Source of the DNA: Lutraria lutraria
Taxonomy: Eukaryota > Mollusca > Bivalvia > Venerida > Mactridae
Assembly (NCBI GenBank): GCA_964023205.1
Contig: OZ026847.1
Span: 14,515,182 to 14,579,181, forward strand
Reading direction: 5' to 3'
Length of the DNA: 64,000 bases
Below the pieces are notes generated by a model. The model ran no database searches. It saw only the letters and a list, made by a program, of their open reading frames with translations, and was not told the DNA's origin. Both the position numbers and the translations under genes were made by a program. Every line of letters begins with the position of its first letter. Within the stretch, counting starts at the first letter, position 1. Shown here in pieces: positions 1-12,779 of this stretch.

Positions 1-3000
1 GGTATGTGTTGTTTATTTTATGCATTTTGTGCATTATTTCCTGAGTAGCTTCAGTGATGTTTTGCTATATGTTACCTCTACCTACAAATGGAGTCCAGTT
101 CTCTGCGAAGTCTAGTGGTCGTGAATAGTTTTCATGTTTTCTTGAATTTCATTGCTACGTAAATTCTGGTGATTCTTTTGTAATTCTATCTGTGATGATA
201 CATACATGTATTTGCAACACAATGAGATGCCTCTACCAGATATACATTGAACGCTTTCAATTTCAGGATGAAGAAGACGAGCCGAGTAGACATGTCTCGG
301 ACGCTGTACCGTGACTGAGTCGAGGCACTCTACTGTCCGCCTCCAGGTATGTGTTGTTTATTTTATGCATTTTGTGCATTATTTCCTGAGTAGCTTCAGT
401 GATGTTTTTGCTATATGCCGCCTACAAATGGAGTCCAGTTCTCTGCGAAGTCTAATGGTCGTGAATAGTTTTCATGTTTTCTTGAATTTCAGTGCTACTT
501 AAATTGTAGTGATTCTTTTGTAATTCTATCTGTGATGATACATATTTGCAACACAATGAGATGCCTTTACCAGATATACATTGAACGCTTTCAATTTCAG
601 GACGAAGAAGACGAGTCGAGTAGACATGTCTCGGACGCTGTACCGTGACTGAGTCGAGGCACTCTACTGTCCGCCTCCAGGTATGTGTTGTTTATTTTAT
701 GCATTTTGCGCATTATTTTCTGAGCAGCTTCAGTGATGTTTTTGCTATATGCCACCTACAAATGGAGTCCAGTTCTCTGCGAAGTCTAATGGTTGTGATA
801 GTTTTCATGTTTTCTTGAATTTCAGTGCTACTTAAATTGTAGTGATTCTTTTGTAATTCTATCTGTGATGATACATATTTGCAACACAATGAGATGCCTT
901 TACCAGATATACATTGAACGCTTCCAATTTCAGGACGAAGAAACGAGCCGAGTAGACATGTCTCGGACGCTGTACCGTGACTGAGTCGAGGCACTCTACT
1001 GTCCGCCTCCAGGTATGTGTTGTTTATTTTATGCATTTTGCGCATTATTTTCTGAGCAGCTTCAGTGATGTTTTTGCTATATGCCACCTACAAATGGCGT
1101 CCAGTTCTCTGCGAAGTCTAATGGTCGTGAATAGTTTTCATGTTTTCTTGAATTTCAGTGCTACTTAAATTTTAGTGATTCTTTTGTAATTCTATCTGTG
1201 ATGATACATATTTGCAACACAATGAGATGCTTTACCAGATATACATTGAACGCTTTCAATTTCAGGACGAAGAAGACGAGTCGAGTAGACATGTCTCGGA
1301 CGCTGTACCGTGACTGAGTCGAGGCACTCTACTGTCCGCCTCCAGGTATGTGTTGTTTATTTTATGCATTTTGTGCATTATTTCCTGAGTAGCTTCAGTG
1401 ATGTTTTGCTATATGTTACCTCTACCTACAAATGGAGTCCAGTTCTCTGCGAAGTCTAGTGGTCGTGAATAGTTTTCATGTTTTCTTGAATTTCATTGCT
1501 ACGTAAATTCTGGTGATTCTTTTGTAATTCTATCTGTGATGATACATACATGTATTTGCAACACAATGAGATGCCTTTACCAGATATACATTGAACGCTT
1601 TCAATTTCAGGACGAAGAAGACGAGCCGAGTAGACATGTCTCGGACGCTGTACCGTGACTGAGTCGAGGCACTCTACTGTCCGCCTCCAGGTATGTGTTG
1701 TTTATTTTATGCATTTTGTGCATTATTTCCTGAGTAGCTTCAGTGATGTTTTTGCTATATGCCGCCTACAAATGGAGTCCAGTTCTCTGCGAAGTCTAAT
1801 GGTTGTGAATAGTTTTCATGTTTTCTTGAATTTCAGTGCTACTTAAATTGTAGTGATTTTTTTGTAATTCTATCTGTGATGATACATATTTGCAACACAA
1901 TGAGATGCCTTTACCAGATATACATTGAACGCTTTCAATTTCAGGACGAAGAAGACGAGTCGAGTAGACATGTCTCGGACGCTGTACCGTGACTGAGTCG
2001 AGGCACTCTACTGTCCGCCTCCAGGTATGTGTTGTTTATTTTATGCATTTTGTGCATTATTTTCTGAGCAGATTCAGTGATGTTTTTGCTATATGTTACC
2101 TCTACCTACAAATGGAGTCCAGTTCTCTTCGAAGTCTAGTGGTCGTGAATAGTTTACATGTTTTCTTGAATTTCATTGCTACTTAAATTCTGGTGATTCT
2201 TTTGTAATTCTATCTGTGATGATACATACATGTATTTGCAACACAATGAGATGCCTTTACCAGATATACATTGAACGCTTTCAATTTCAGGACGAAGAAG
2301 ACGAGTCGAGTAGACATGTCTCGGACGCTGTACCGTGACTGAGTCGAGGCACTCTACTGTCCGCCTCCAGGTATGTGTTGTTTATTTTATGCATTTTGCG
2401 CATTATTTTCTGAGCAGCTTCAGTGATGTTTTTGCTATATGCCACCTACAAATGGAGTCCAGTTCTCTGCGAAGTCTAATGGTCGTGAATAGTTTTCATG
2501 TTTTCTTGAATTTCAGTGCTACTTAAATTGTAGTGATTCTTTTGTAATTCTATCTGTGATGATACATATTTGCAACACAATGAGATGCCTTTACCAGATA
2601 TACATTGAACGCTTTCAATTTCAGGACGAAGAAGACGAGTCGAGTAGACATGTCTCGGACGCTGTACCGTGACTGAGTCGAGGCACTCTACTGTCCGCCT
2701 CCAGGTATGTGTTGTTTATTTTATGCATTTTGTGCATTATTTTCTGAGCAGATTCAGTGATGTTTTTGCTATATGTTACCTCTACCTACAAATGGAGTCC
2801 AGTTCTCATCGAAGTCTAGTGGTCGTGAATAATTTACATGTTTTCTTGAATTTCATTGCTACTTAAATTCTGGTGATTCTTTTGTAATTCTATCTGTGAT
2901 GATACATACATGTATTTGCAACACAATGAGATGCCTTTACCAGATATACATTGAACGCTTTCAATTTCAGGACGAAGAAGACGAGTCGAGTAGACATGTC

Positions 3001-6000
3001 TCGGACGCTGTACCGTGACTGAGTCGAGGCACTCTACTGTCCGCCTCCAGGTATGTGTTGTTTATTTTATGCATTTTGCGCATTATTTTCTGAGCAGCTT
3101 CAGTGATGTTTTTGCTATATGCCACCTACAAATGGAGTCCAGTTCTCTGCGAAGTCTAATGGTTGTGAATAGTTTTCATGTTTTCTTGAATTTCAGTGCT
3201 ACTTAAATTTTAGTGATTCTTTTGTAATTCTATCTGTGATGATACATATTTGCAACACAATGAGATGCTTTACCAGATATACATTGAACGCTTTCAATTT
3301 CAGGACGAAGAAGACGAGTCGAGTAGACATGTCTCGGACGCTGTACCGTGACTGAGTCGAGGCTCTCTACTGTCCGCCTCCAGGTATGTGTTGTTTATTT
3401 TATGCATTTTGCGCATTATTTCCTGAGTAACTTCAGTGATGTTTTTGCTATATGTTACCTCTACCTACAAATGGAGTCCAGTTCTCTGCGAAGTCTAGTG
3501 GTCATGAATAGTTTTCATGTTTTCTTAAATTTCATTGCTACTTAAATTCTGGTGATTCTTTTGTAATTCTATCTGTGATGATACATATTTGCAACACAAT
3601 GAGATGCCTTTACCAGATATACATTGAACGCTTTCAATTTCAGGACGAAGAAGACGAGTCGAGTAGACATGTCTCGGACGCTGTACCGTGACTGAGTCGA
3701 GGCACTCTACTGTCCGCCTCCAGGTATGTGTTGTTTATTTTATGCATTTTGTGCATTATTTCCTGAGTAGCTTCAGTGATGTTTTTGCTATATGTTACCT
3801 CTACCTACAAATGGAGTCCAGTTCTCTGCGAAGTCTAATGGTTGTGAATAGTTTTCATGTTTTCTTGAATTTCAGTGCTACTTAAATTGTAGTGATTCTT
3901 TTGTAATTCTATCTGTGATGATACATATTTGCAACACAATGAGATGCCTTTACCAGATATACATTGAACGCTTCCAATTTCAGGACGAAGAAGACGAGCC
4001 GAGTAGACATGTCTCGGACGCTGTACCGTGACTGAGTCGAGGCACTCTACTGTCCGCCTCCAGGTATGTGTTGTTTATTTTATGCATTTTGCGCATTATT
4101 TTCTGAGCAGCTTCAGTGATGTTTTTGCTATATGCCACCTACAAATGGAGTCCAGTTCTCTGCGAAATCTAATGGTCGTGAATAGTTTTCATGTTTTCTT
4201 GAATTTCAGTGCTACTTAAATTTTAGTGATTCTTTTGTAATTCTATCTGTGATGATACATATTTGCAACACAATGAGATGCTTTACCAGATATACATTGA
4301 ACGCTTTCAATTTCAGGACGAAGAAGACGAGTCGAGTAGACATGTCTCGGACGCTGTACCGTGACTGAGTCGAGGCACTCTACTGTCCGCCTCCAGGTAT
4401 GTGTTGTTTATTTTATGCATTTTGTGCATTATTTCCTGAGTAGCTTCAGTGATGTTTTGCTATATGTTACCTCTACCTACAAATGGAGTCCAGTTCTCTG
4501 CGAAGTCTAGTGGTCGTGAATAGTTTTCATGTTTTCTTGAATTTCATTGCTACTTAAATTCTGGTGATTCTTTTGTAATTCTATCTGTGATGATACATAC
4601 ATGTATTTGCAACACAATGAGATGCCTTTACCAGTTATACATTGAACGATTTCAATTTCAGGACGAAGAAGACGAGCCGAGTAGACATGTCTCGGACGCT
4701 GTACCGTGACTGAGTCGAGGCACTCTTCTGTCCGCTTCCAGGTATGTGTTGTTTATTTTATGCATTTTGTGCATTATTTTCTGAGCAGCTTCAGTGATGT
4801 TTTTGCTATATGCCACCTACAAATGGAGTCCAGTTCTCTGCGAAGTCTAATGGTCGTGAATAGTTTTCATGTTTTCTTGAATTTCAGTGCTACTTAAATT
4901 GTAGTGATTCATTGTAATTCTATCTGTGATGATACATTTTTGCAACACAATGAGATGCTTTACCAGATATACATTGAACGTTTTCAATTTCAGGACGAAG
5001 AAGACGAGTCGAGTAGACATGTCTCGGACGCTGTACCGTGACTGAGTCGAGGCACTCTACTGTCCGCCTCCAGGTATGTGTTGTTTATTTTATGCATTTT
5101 GTGCCTTATTTTCTGAGCAGCTTCAGTGATATTTTTGCTATATGCCACCTACAAATGGAGTCCAGTTCTCTGCGAAGTCTAATGGTCGTGAATAGTTTTC
5201 ATGTTTTCTTGAATTTCAGTGCTACTTAAATTGTAGTGATTCTTTTGTAATTCTATCTGTGATGATACATATTTGCAACACAATGAGATGCCTTAACCAG
5301 ATATACATTGAACGCTTTCAATTTCAGGACGAAGAAGACGAGTCGAGTAGACATGTCTCGGACGCTGTACCGTGACTGAGTCGAGGCACTCTACTGTCCG
5401 CCTCCAGGTATGTGTTGTTTATTTTATGCATTTTGCGCATTATTTTCTGAGCAGCTTCAGTGATGTTTTTGCTATATGCCACCTACAAATGGAGTCCAGT
5501 TCTCTGCGAAGTCTAGTGGTCATGAATAGTTTTCCTGTTTTCTTAAATTTCATTGCTACTTAAATTCTCGTGATTCTTTTGTAATTCTATCTGTGATGAT
5601 ACATATTTGCAACACAATGAGATGCCTTTACCAGATATACAGTGAACGCTTTCAATTTCAGGACGAAGAAGACGAGTCGAGTAGACATGTCTCGGACGCT
5701 GTACCGTGACTGAGTCGAGGCACTCTACTGTCCGCCTCCAGGTATGTGTTGTTTATTTTATGCATTTTGTGCATTATTTCCTGAGTAGCTTCAGTGATGT
5801 TTTTGCTATATGTTACCTCTACCTACAAATGGAGTCCAGTTCTCTGCGAAGTCTAGTGGTCGTGAATAGTTTTCATGTTTTCTTGAATTTCATTGCTACT
5901 TAAATTCTGGTGATTCTTTTGTAATTCTATCTGTGATGATACATACATGTATTTGCAACACAATGAGATGCCTTTACCAGATATACATTGAACGCTTTCA

Positions 6001-8520
6001 ATTTCAGGACGAAGAAGACGAGCCGAGTAGACATGTCTCGGACGCTGTACCGTGACTGAGTCGAGGCACTCTACTGTCCGCCTCCAGGTATGTGTTGTTT
6101 ATTTTATGCATTTTGCGCATTATTTTCTGAGCAGCTTCAGTGATGTTTTTGCTATATGCCACCTACAAGTGGAGTCCAGTTCTCTGCGAAGTCTAATGGT
6201 CGTGAATAGTTTTCATGTTTTCTTGAATTTCAGTGCTACTTAATTTGTAGTGATTCATTGTAATTCTATCTGTGATGATACATATTTGCAACACAATGAG
6301 ATGCTTTACCAGATATACATTGAACGTTATCAATTTCAGGACGAAGAAGACGAGTCGAGTAGACATGTCTCGGACGCTGTACCGTGACTGAGTCGAGGCA
6401 CTCTACTGTCCGCCTCCAGGTATGTGTTGTTTATTTTATGCATTTTGTGCATTATTTCCTGAGTAGCTTCAGTGATGTTTTTGCTATATGTTACCTCTAC
6501 CTACAAATGGAGTCCAGTTCTCTGCGAAGTCTAGTGGTCGTGAATAGTTTTCATGTTTTCTTGAATTTCATTGCTACTTAAATTCTGGTGATTCTTTTGT
6601 AATTCTATCTGTGATGATACATACATGTATTTGCAACACAATGAGATGCCTTTACCAGATATACATTGAACGCTTTCAATTTCAGGACGAAGAAGACGAG
6701 CCGAGTAGACATGTCTCGGACGCTGTACCGTGACTGAGTCGAGGCACTCTACTGTCCGCCTCCAGGTATGTGTTGTTTATTTTATGCATTTTGTGCATTA
6801 TTTCCTGAGCAGCTTCAGTGATATTTTTGCTATATGCCACCTACAAGTGGAGTCCAGTTCTCTGCGAAGTCTAATGGTCGTGAATAGTTTTCATGTTTTC
6901 TTGAATTTCAGTGCTACTTAATTTGTAGTGATTCATTGTAATTCTATCTGTGATGATACATATTTGCAACACAATGAGATGCTTTACCAGATATACATTG
7001 AACGTTATCAATTTCAGGACGAAGAAGACGAGTCGAGTAGACATGTCTCGGACGCTGTACCGTGACTGAGTCGAGGCACTCTACTGTCCGCCTCCAGGTA
7101 TGTGTTGTTTATTTCATGCATTTTGTGCATTATTTCCTGAGCAGCTTCAGTGATGTTTTTGCTATATGCCGCCTACAAATGGAGTCCAGTTCTCTGCGAA
7201 GTCTAATGGTCGTGAATAGTTTTCATGTTTTCTTGAATTTCAGTGCTACTTAAATTGTAGTGATTCTTTTGTAATTCTATCTGTGATGATACATATTTGC
7301 AACACAATGAGATGCCTTTACCAGATATACATTGAACGCTTTCAATTTCAGGACGAAGAAGACGAGTCGAGTAGATATGTCTCGGACGCTGTACCGTGAC
7401 TGAGTCGAGGCACTCTACTGTCCGCCTCCAGGTATGTGTTGTTTATTTTAAGCATTTTGTGCATTATTTTCTGAGCAGCTTCAGTGATATTTTTGCTATA
7501 TGCCACCTACAAGTGGAGTCCAGTTCTCTGCGAAGTCTAATGGTCGTGAATAGTTTTCATGTTTTCTTGAATTCCAGTGCTACTTAAATTTTAGTGATTC
7601 TTTTGTAATTCTATCTGTGATGATAGATATTTGCAACACAATGAGATGCTTTACCAGATATACATTGAACGCTTTCAATTTCAGGACGAAGAAGACGAGT
7701 CGAGTAGACATGTCTCGGACGCTGTACCGTGACTGAGTCGAGGCACTCTACTGTCCGCCTCCAGGTATGTGTTGTTTATTTCATGCATTTTGTGCATTAT
7801 TTCCTGAGTAGCTTCAGTGATGTTTTTGCTATATGTTACCTCTACCTACAAATGGAGTCCAGTTCTCTGCGAAGTCTAGTGGTCGTGAATAGTTTTCATG
7901 TTTTCTTGAATTTCATTGCTACTTAAATTCTGATGATTCTTTTGTAATTCTATCTTTGATGATACATACATGTATTTGCAACACAATGAGATGCCTTTAC
8001 CAGATATACATTGAACGCTTTCAATTTCAGGACGAAGAAGACGAGTCGAGTAGACATGTCTCGGACGCTGTACCGTGACTGAGTCGAGGCACTCTACTGT
8101 CCGCCTCCAGGTATGTTTTATTTTATGCATTTTGCGCATTATTTTCTGAGCAGCTTCAGTGATATTTTTGCTATATGCTACCTACAAATGGAGTCCAGTT
8201 CTCTGCGAAGTCTAATGGTCGTGAATAGTTTTCATGTTTTCTTGAATTTCAGTGCTACTTAAATTGTAGTGATTCTTTTGTAATTCTATATGTGATGATA
8301 CATATTTGCAACACAATGAGATGCCTTTACCAGATATACATTGAACGCTTTCAATTTCAGGACGAAGAAGACGAGTCGAGTAGACATGTCTCGGACGCTG
8401 TACCGTGACTGAGTCGAGGCACTCTACTGTCCGCCTCCAGGTGTGTGTTGTTTATTTGATGCATTTTGTGCATTATTTCATGAGCAGCTTCAGTGATGTT
8501 TTTGCTATATGCTATCTACA
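1..8520 (+). repeat. Tandem array of ~25 exon-like units (332-346 bp each)
   Basis: The array consists of direct repeats in one orientation. Each unit carries an 80-bp block preceded by TTGAACGCTTTCAATTTCAG-like sequence and followed by GTATGTGTTG, that is, an apparent acceptor and donor. Block starts read at 267, 601, 934, 1266, 1611, 1945, 2291, 2625, 2971, 3304, 3644, 3984, 4317, 4662, 4994, 5328, 5662, 6008, 6340, 6686, 7018, 7352, 7685, 8031 and 8361. The first unit is cut by the window edge. All three frames of the block contain a stop, so it cannot be an internal coding exon. The longest start-to-stop run inside it is MSRTLYRD. Spacers come in two types that often alternate: a short one (GCCACCTACAAATGG) and a long one (GTTACCTCTACCTACAAATGG with an extra ACATACATGTATTTGC). 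Open frames of 63-65 codons across each block and spacer begin at GTG and are repeat artefacts. Whether the array is transcribed is unknown. Confidence 0.93.
267..346 (+). other. Representative 80-bp exon-like block of the array
   Basis: This is the first complete copy. It starts after TTTCAG at 266 and ends at CCTCCAG, just before GTATGTG at 347. The block sequence is almost invariant between copies while the spacers vary more by indels. The copy at 934 has lost one base (79 bp), which would matter for a coding exon but not for a noncoding one. The last copy (8361-8440) has a donor changed to GTGTGTG. Splice function is inferred from consensus only. Confidence 0.6.
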
Positions 8521-8565
8521 ATGAAGACCAGTTGTCTGTGAAAGCAACACGAGATGTCTTTACCA

Positions 8566-9395
8566 GCCTAGGTTACACATTTAAACCTGTCTTAGTGGCC
8601 ATGTTTGATAATAGGTCACCCCGTGAATAATGGGCTGTGATTTAAAATTCCTCATTGATTATTTAGAACAAGATTACCTTAGATCTAAAGAAAGGCAACC
8701 TGTCAGTATACCGGCGTCTCGTATTTCTGCGGTATTTATCATTAAAACTAAAGAAAACACAAATATAAGGACTTACCTTGCATTAATCAATTGATATTCC
8801 TCTCGTTTTATTTAATACAGCATGTTCTAAAAGTATCGTATTTTTCTCGCACTTGTGTGAATGTTCTAAAAACATTCAGGATCGACTGACGTCGGCAGCC
8901 ATATTACAAAGGTACATTCTTATATTTCCGCGGTAACCACTTCATGACTAGCCCCATAATTATAATTGCTAAAATAACTGTATATGAAAAAGTACCTTTA
9001 ACTGTCAATCAATATTCGGGTGATGTCATTGGTTAGCGCAAACAGGCGACCGGTATTTCTCATTCGTAAAATGACAGGAATATAACAATATGCAGGAAGT
9101 CATCTTTAGCGGTTGTGTATGAGCATTGAAAATAAGTTGATATTTATATAATCTTTAGATTTTAATGCAAATACCTTCATACGGAACAAACCTATCGCCG
9201 AAACTGTATGAACAACACGAACGTAGCATCTTTGTGTAAGTAGATCACCTACAGGTGGCACATCGTTCTGTTTATACTGGAAATATTATATACCGCGGAT
9301 AATTATATGGGAACCGTGGAAATACGAGGTGCGAGTATAAAGGCCACAATATGTCTTTCTCTCAAGGGTGGCCTTTGTAGATAGGTTTAACAGTA
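8566..9395 (+). mobile_element. CAAACCTGTGTTAG-family MITE copy, split by insertion
   Basis: The left part (TTAAACCTGTCTTAGTGGCC) and right part (GGTGGCCTTTGTAGATAGG, then TTTAACAGTAAA) match the termini of a short inverted-repeat element found about ten times in this window. The middle is interrupted by the 623-bp element at 8711-9333. The termini have drifted more than in the copy at 33247. Confidence 0.6.
8711..9333. mobile_element. 623-bp TIR element inserted in copy 1 only
   Basis: The ends are imperfect inverted repeats of about 20 bp. The left end reads GGCGTCTCGTATTTCTGCGG. The right end, reverse complemented, reads CGCACCTCGTATTTCCACGG. The element is flanked by AGTATA on both sides (8705-8710 and 9334-9339). 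The related segment at 10620-11150 lacks it and so acts as an empty-site control: GGCAACCTATCAGTGAAGG runs straight into GCCACAATATTTC there. There is no transposase frame, so it is non-autonomous. Superfamily not assigned. Confidence 0.65.
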
Positions 9396-9610
9396 AACGA
9401 TCTGTAATAGCGTTAATTTAATGATTTTCATCTAAGTATCCATATTGTAATATTTCTTGTATTTACTATGTTAAATTGCTAGAAATTTCCTGGGTCTGGG
9501 AACTTATGCTATTTGTATAAAATTTAGGTTTGTTTGTGGACTTTCTATAGAGGCGGAGTTTCTCCAGCGATGGCTTCCTGTGTTGTGTGGTTGTATCAGT
9601 TATGATACTT

Positions 9611-10619
9611 GCAACATAAGTGGCAACATTCAGGACTGATGTGCAGTGTACACTGTTGGTTTCGGGTCAAAGAAGATGTTATCCAAACCTGACCTAGCCT
9701 TAGCAACCCAGGTTGACTTGGAAGTTTGACGCAAACCGGAGTAGACTGCCCAGCCCAAACATAAAGTTTGTGTTATTCATTCTAGCTATTTTTTTCTATT
9801 CATGGATTGTTGACTCAGTTTACAGTCAAACCTGTGTTAGTGGCCATCTTCGATAATAGGTCACCCTATGAATAATGACCAGTGTTTTAAAATTCCTCAT
9901 TGATTATTTAGAAGAAGATGACCTCTAAAGTAAGGCAATCTGTTGGTAAAGGCCACAGTGTGTCTTTCATCATAATGTAGATATGCCTGTGGAATGATTT
10001 TATCTGTTCAGCATTGACAGGATAGTTTTTTATATTATTTCAGCAGTTGGATGTGATGGCTTCAGATATCTCCAAATCAGTTCATTTTGCTAACTTCTGA
10101 AGGCTGACAGACTGGTGTATAGCGACTTTTGGAGCATTTGTTGATTTCTGTATTTGTCTGAACACTGGTGCATGTAGGATGATCGTGTTATGTCCAGTAA
10201 AATCTCGAATAAAGGATAAAGGCTACACCATGTCGAAAGCTGCCCGGGCACCGGTAGGTTTCCTACTGGGGTGGTGTTTCTGCATCTGGCTTGCCTAGTT
10301 TAATTTTGATTATATTTAACTGATAACATTTAGCATACTGGCATAGCATTTTCTTCCTGCGATAAGATAAATAAATGTGTCTGATTATGCAGAAAATGAA
10401 TGGAAACAAAAATGTGTGATTTCTGCATAGATAATTAAAATTTAAATCAGTTTGCACAGTGTTATATTTTAGATTATTGTAGATTAGGTTGCTCTAGGCG
10501 TCAATGTATACCATGAGTTGGCATTGCTGTGCAAAATATGTTCTGATGCCACTCTGAATAGAAGTGCTGAGTAAGAAAGGGCAGACACCATTATCTTTTG
10601 TGTCTACGGGTTGAGACAA
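9611..10619. other. Spacer between the two segmental copies
   Basis: Apart from the MITE copy at 9825-9990, nothing gene-like is seen here. The longest open stretch (minus strand, 10457-10263) is about 64 codons of low-quality sequence with no recognisable motif. Just before copy 2 there is a different exon-like end (CGGCTGTACGCTTCCAG) followed by the same GTATGTGTTG donor as the array. Confidence 0.5.
9825..9990 (+). mobile_element. CAAACCTGTGTTAG-family MITE copy, right end lost
   Basis: It opens with ACAGTCAAACCTGTGTTAG and follows the family body (GATAATAGGTCACCC, CTCATTGATTATTTAGAA, AAAGGCCACAGTG). It then departs after GTCTTTCATC without the right terminus. It lies between the two segmental copies. 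Confidence 0.65.
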
Positions 10620-11150
10620 CCGGCTGTACGCTTCCAGGTATGTGTTGTTTATTTTATGCATTTTGTCGTTATTTCCTGAGCAGCTTCAGTGATGTTTTTG
10701 CTATATGCCATCTACAAATGGAGACCAGTTGTCTGTGAAGGCAACACGAGATGTCTTTACCAGGATACACATTTACAATCTGTGTTGGTGGCCATCTTCG
10801 ATAATAGGTCACCCTGTGAATAATAGGCAGTGTTGTAAAATTCCTCATTGATTATTTAGAATGAGATGACCTCTTAAGAAAGGCAACCTATCAGTGAAGG
10901 CCACAATATTTCTTTCTCTAGGGTGGTCTTTGTAGACAGGTTTAACAGTAAACGATCTGTAATAGCGTTTCGTTTTTGCATCTAAGTATCTGTATTGTAA
11001 TATTTCTTGTATTTACAATATTGCATTGCTAGAAATTTCCTGGATCTGGGAATTTATGCACCTTGTATTAATTTCAGGTTTGTTTGTGGACTTTCTAAAG
11101 AGACGGGGATTTCCAGCGATCAATTCCTGTGTTGTGTTTAACAACAATGA
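10620..11150 (+). repeat. Degenerate array-edge segment, copy 2 (no insertion)
   Basis: A GTATGTGTTGTTTATTTTATGC-like spacer start (10638 on) is followed by the unit landmarks CAGCTTCAGTGATGTTTTTGC and GACCAGTTGTCTGTGAAGG. The paralogous tail of 8437-9610 comes next. Near its end an acceptor-like TTAATTTCAG precedes GTTTGTTTGTGGAC, as in copy 1. Its upstream exon-like sequence differs from the 80-bp block of the array. Confidence 0.65.
10775..10955 (+). mobile_element. CAAACCTGTGTTAG-family MITE copy inside copy 2
   Basis: The family body is uninterrupted: ATCTGTGTTGGTGGCC, then GATAATAGGTCACCCTGTG, TTGATTATTTAGAATGAG, and GGTGGTCTTTGTAGACAGG followed by TTTAACAGTAA. It corresponds to the split copy at 8566-9395. 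Confidence 0.6.
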
Positions 11151-12779
11151 ACTGAATTTTGACTGGATGAATACCCAATAAATAACCTTTGATTAATTGT
11201 TTTTATTCTGTTCAACATCGATATCGATTGAAAAAAATGTAACTTTGTAGAAATTGACATTTTATTCCTTCACTCGACAGTATCGCCCAATCTTGCAAGG
11301 GAAAGTGCAATTTGATTACATTTGTGCATATAGACTCTGTTCTCTGTGATGTTAATTAAACATTATTTCCTTGTTAATATACATTTGTGCTGTTCCGTCA
11401 CACATACATACAATGTAGTTAAAATAGAATAAGTAGAACATTTAAAATATCAAATATTTTGAATACACCTGTCTCAACTTTCAACTTTATATTCATTAAA
11501 AGTCCTTTGCTTAATAATATATATTAATATATATTAATACTCCAAAAGGCGAAGTTATTGTTATGTATGTATTACATGTATCTATCAGGTATCAATCATT
11601 GATGATTATATAAATGTGTATTAAGTTTAAAAGTTTATAGCTAACTTTATATATTTATGCATATAGATGTCATGAAATGTACTAGAAATGATATTATATT
11701 ATGAACGTTCATGTTTATCTAATGCATAGCTTTGTAGTTAATTTTGAATTGGAAAACAATTATATCAGGAATGAGGCCCAACATTTGGCGACAGACAGTT
11801 GACAACTGGGCACAGTTTTCCAGAGTAAAAATCTCTGGTTTTTACTGGGCGAGTCTGATGGCAAACTGATAATAAGAAACACTTGTTTATAAAATTAATG
11901 TGTATGATAAATTTTGAATGTTTATAGCTAAACATGTTATTATGTTATGATTTATTATAAAGTGTAATTGTACAATAAGTGTATATAAATGTATGTGGAT
12001 AGAGAAGAGAATATATTATATACAGTCGGTCTGCGGTTCCCACGGCTTATACCAAAAAACAATTGTTAATTTGTTGTTATTAATGTTCTAACGGAGATGT
12101 AGTAATGAGGGAACATTTCTTCCATTATACATACATGTACTGAATAGCAGCTTTTGATTAAGAGATGGATAACAATGTCAATAAATCAAAGCACTGAAAG
12201 TGCTGAAGTGACATTGGAAGTTACAATAACTGTTAAGTCACCGTGAAAAAGTGAAGCACCTTTTTAAGACAGGAGTATATTCACTGTTATTTCAATGACT
12301 GACTGAAAAGCAAATAGTGCACTGCTTTTCAATTTTGAGGTACTATCCATACTTCATACATGTAATTACTGTATATATATTGACCAACCCAGCTAACAGT
12401 GATTTACCTTTCAATATAGACATAACCATTCTTACTTTATAATTTGGTTCACTGAACAGTTAAGGATAAACAGCCTTTCATTTAAACAGTACCATTCATC
12501 TTCATAGTAGTATATAAATCCACTGTTTACCAACTTAAACTCCATTTAGTGCAGGCTGATCATTATGTGTACTTTTAATAAAATTGAACACTTATTACTA
12601 GTAGGTTAAGAGATGTGCAGTAATTATCAGTATTATTACACGTTTGTTTATCATCACGCTCAGTAGCTCAGACAGCTGAACAGAATGTAGTTCTCGTCAA
12701 TCATGGAATTTTACTTTACTTCAGTTATACCATTTCTCAGCTAACACATTCAATGTCATATCTTTCAAATAGACAACAG
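11151..12779. other. AT-rich intergenic sequence
   Basis: No gene or RNA is recognisable. It includes a palindromic AT run (AATATATATTAATATATATTAAT, about 11517-11540) and scattered ATACATGTA runs. A short A-box-like stretch (CAGTAGCTCAGACAGC) lies near 12660. The CAAAGCACTGAAAGTGCT stretch near 12187 is locally palindromic and resembles the start of the repeat at 38170. Confidence 0.4.

Larger units (their letters stand above)
8437..9610 (+). repeat. Degenerate array-edge segment, copy 1 (with insertion)
   Basis: Right after the last array donor the spacer diverges (CTATCTACAATGAAGACCAG) and runs into unique sequence. That sequence is matched again at 10620-11150: the GCAACACGAGATGTCTTTACC stretch, a mobile-element copy of the CAAACCTGTGTTAG family, GTAAACGATCTGTAATAGCG, and a stretch around TTTGTTTGTGGACTTTCTA. 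Copy 1 is about 620 bp longer because of the insertion at 8711-9333. The pair suggests that the array arose from one member of an older segmental duplication. Confidence 0.7.

Noticed and set aside
311..7926. Series of 63-65 codon plus-strand frames reading MTESRHSTVRLQV as a tandem family of small genes
   Set aside because: Each starts at GTG within the 80-bp block, runs through the donor into the spacer and exists only because the array repeats. Frame length changes with spacer indels and there is no conserved start context.
1..8520. CRISPR array
   Set aside because: Units of over 330 bp with near-identical spacers in an intron-rich eukaryotic sequence. No short repeats with unique spacers and no cas genes.
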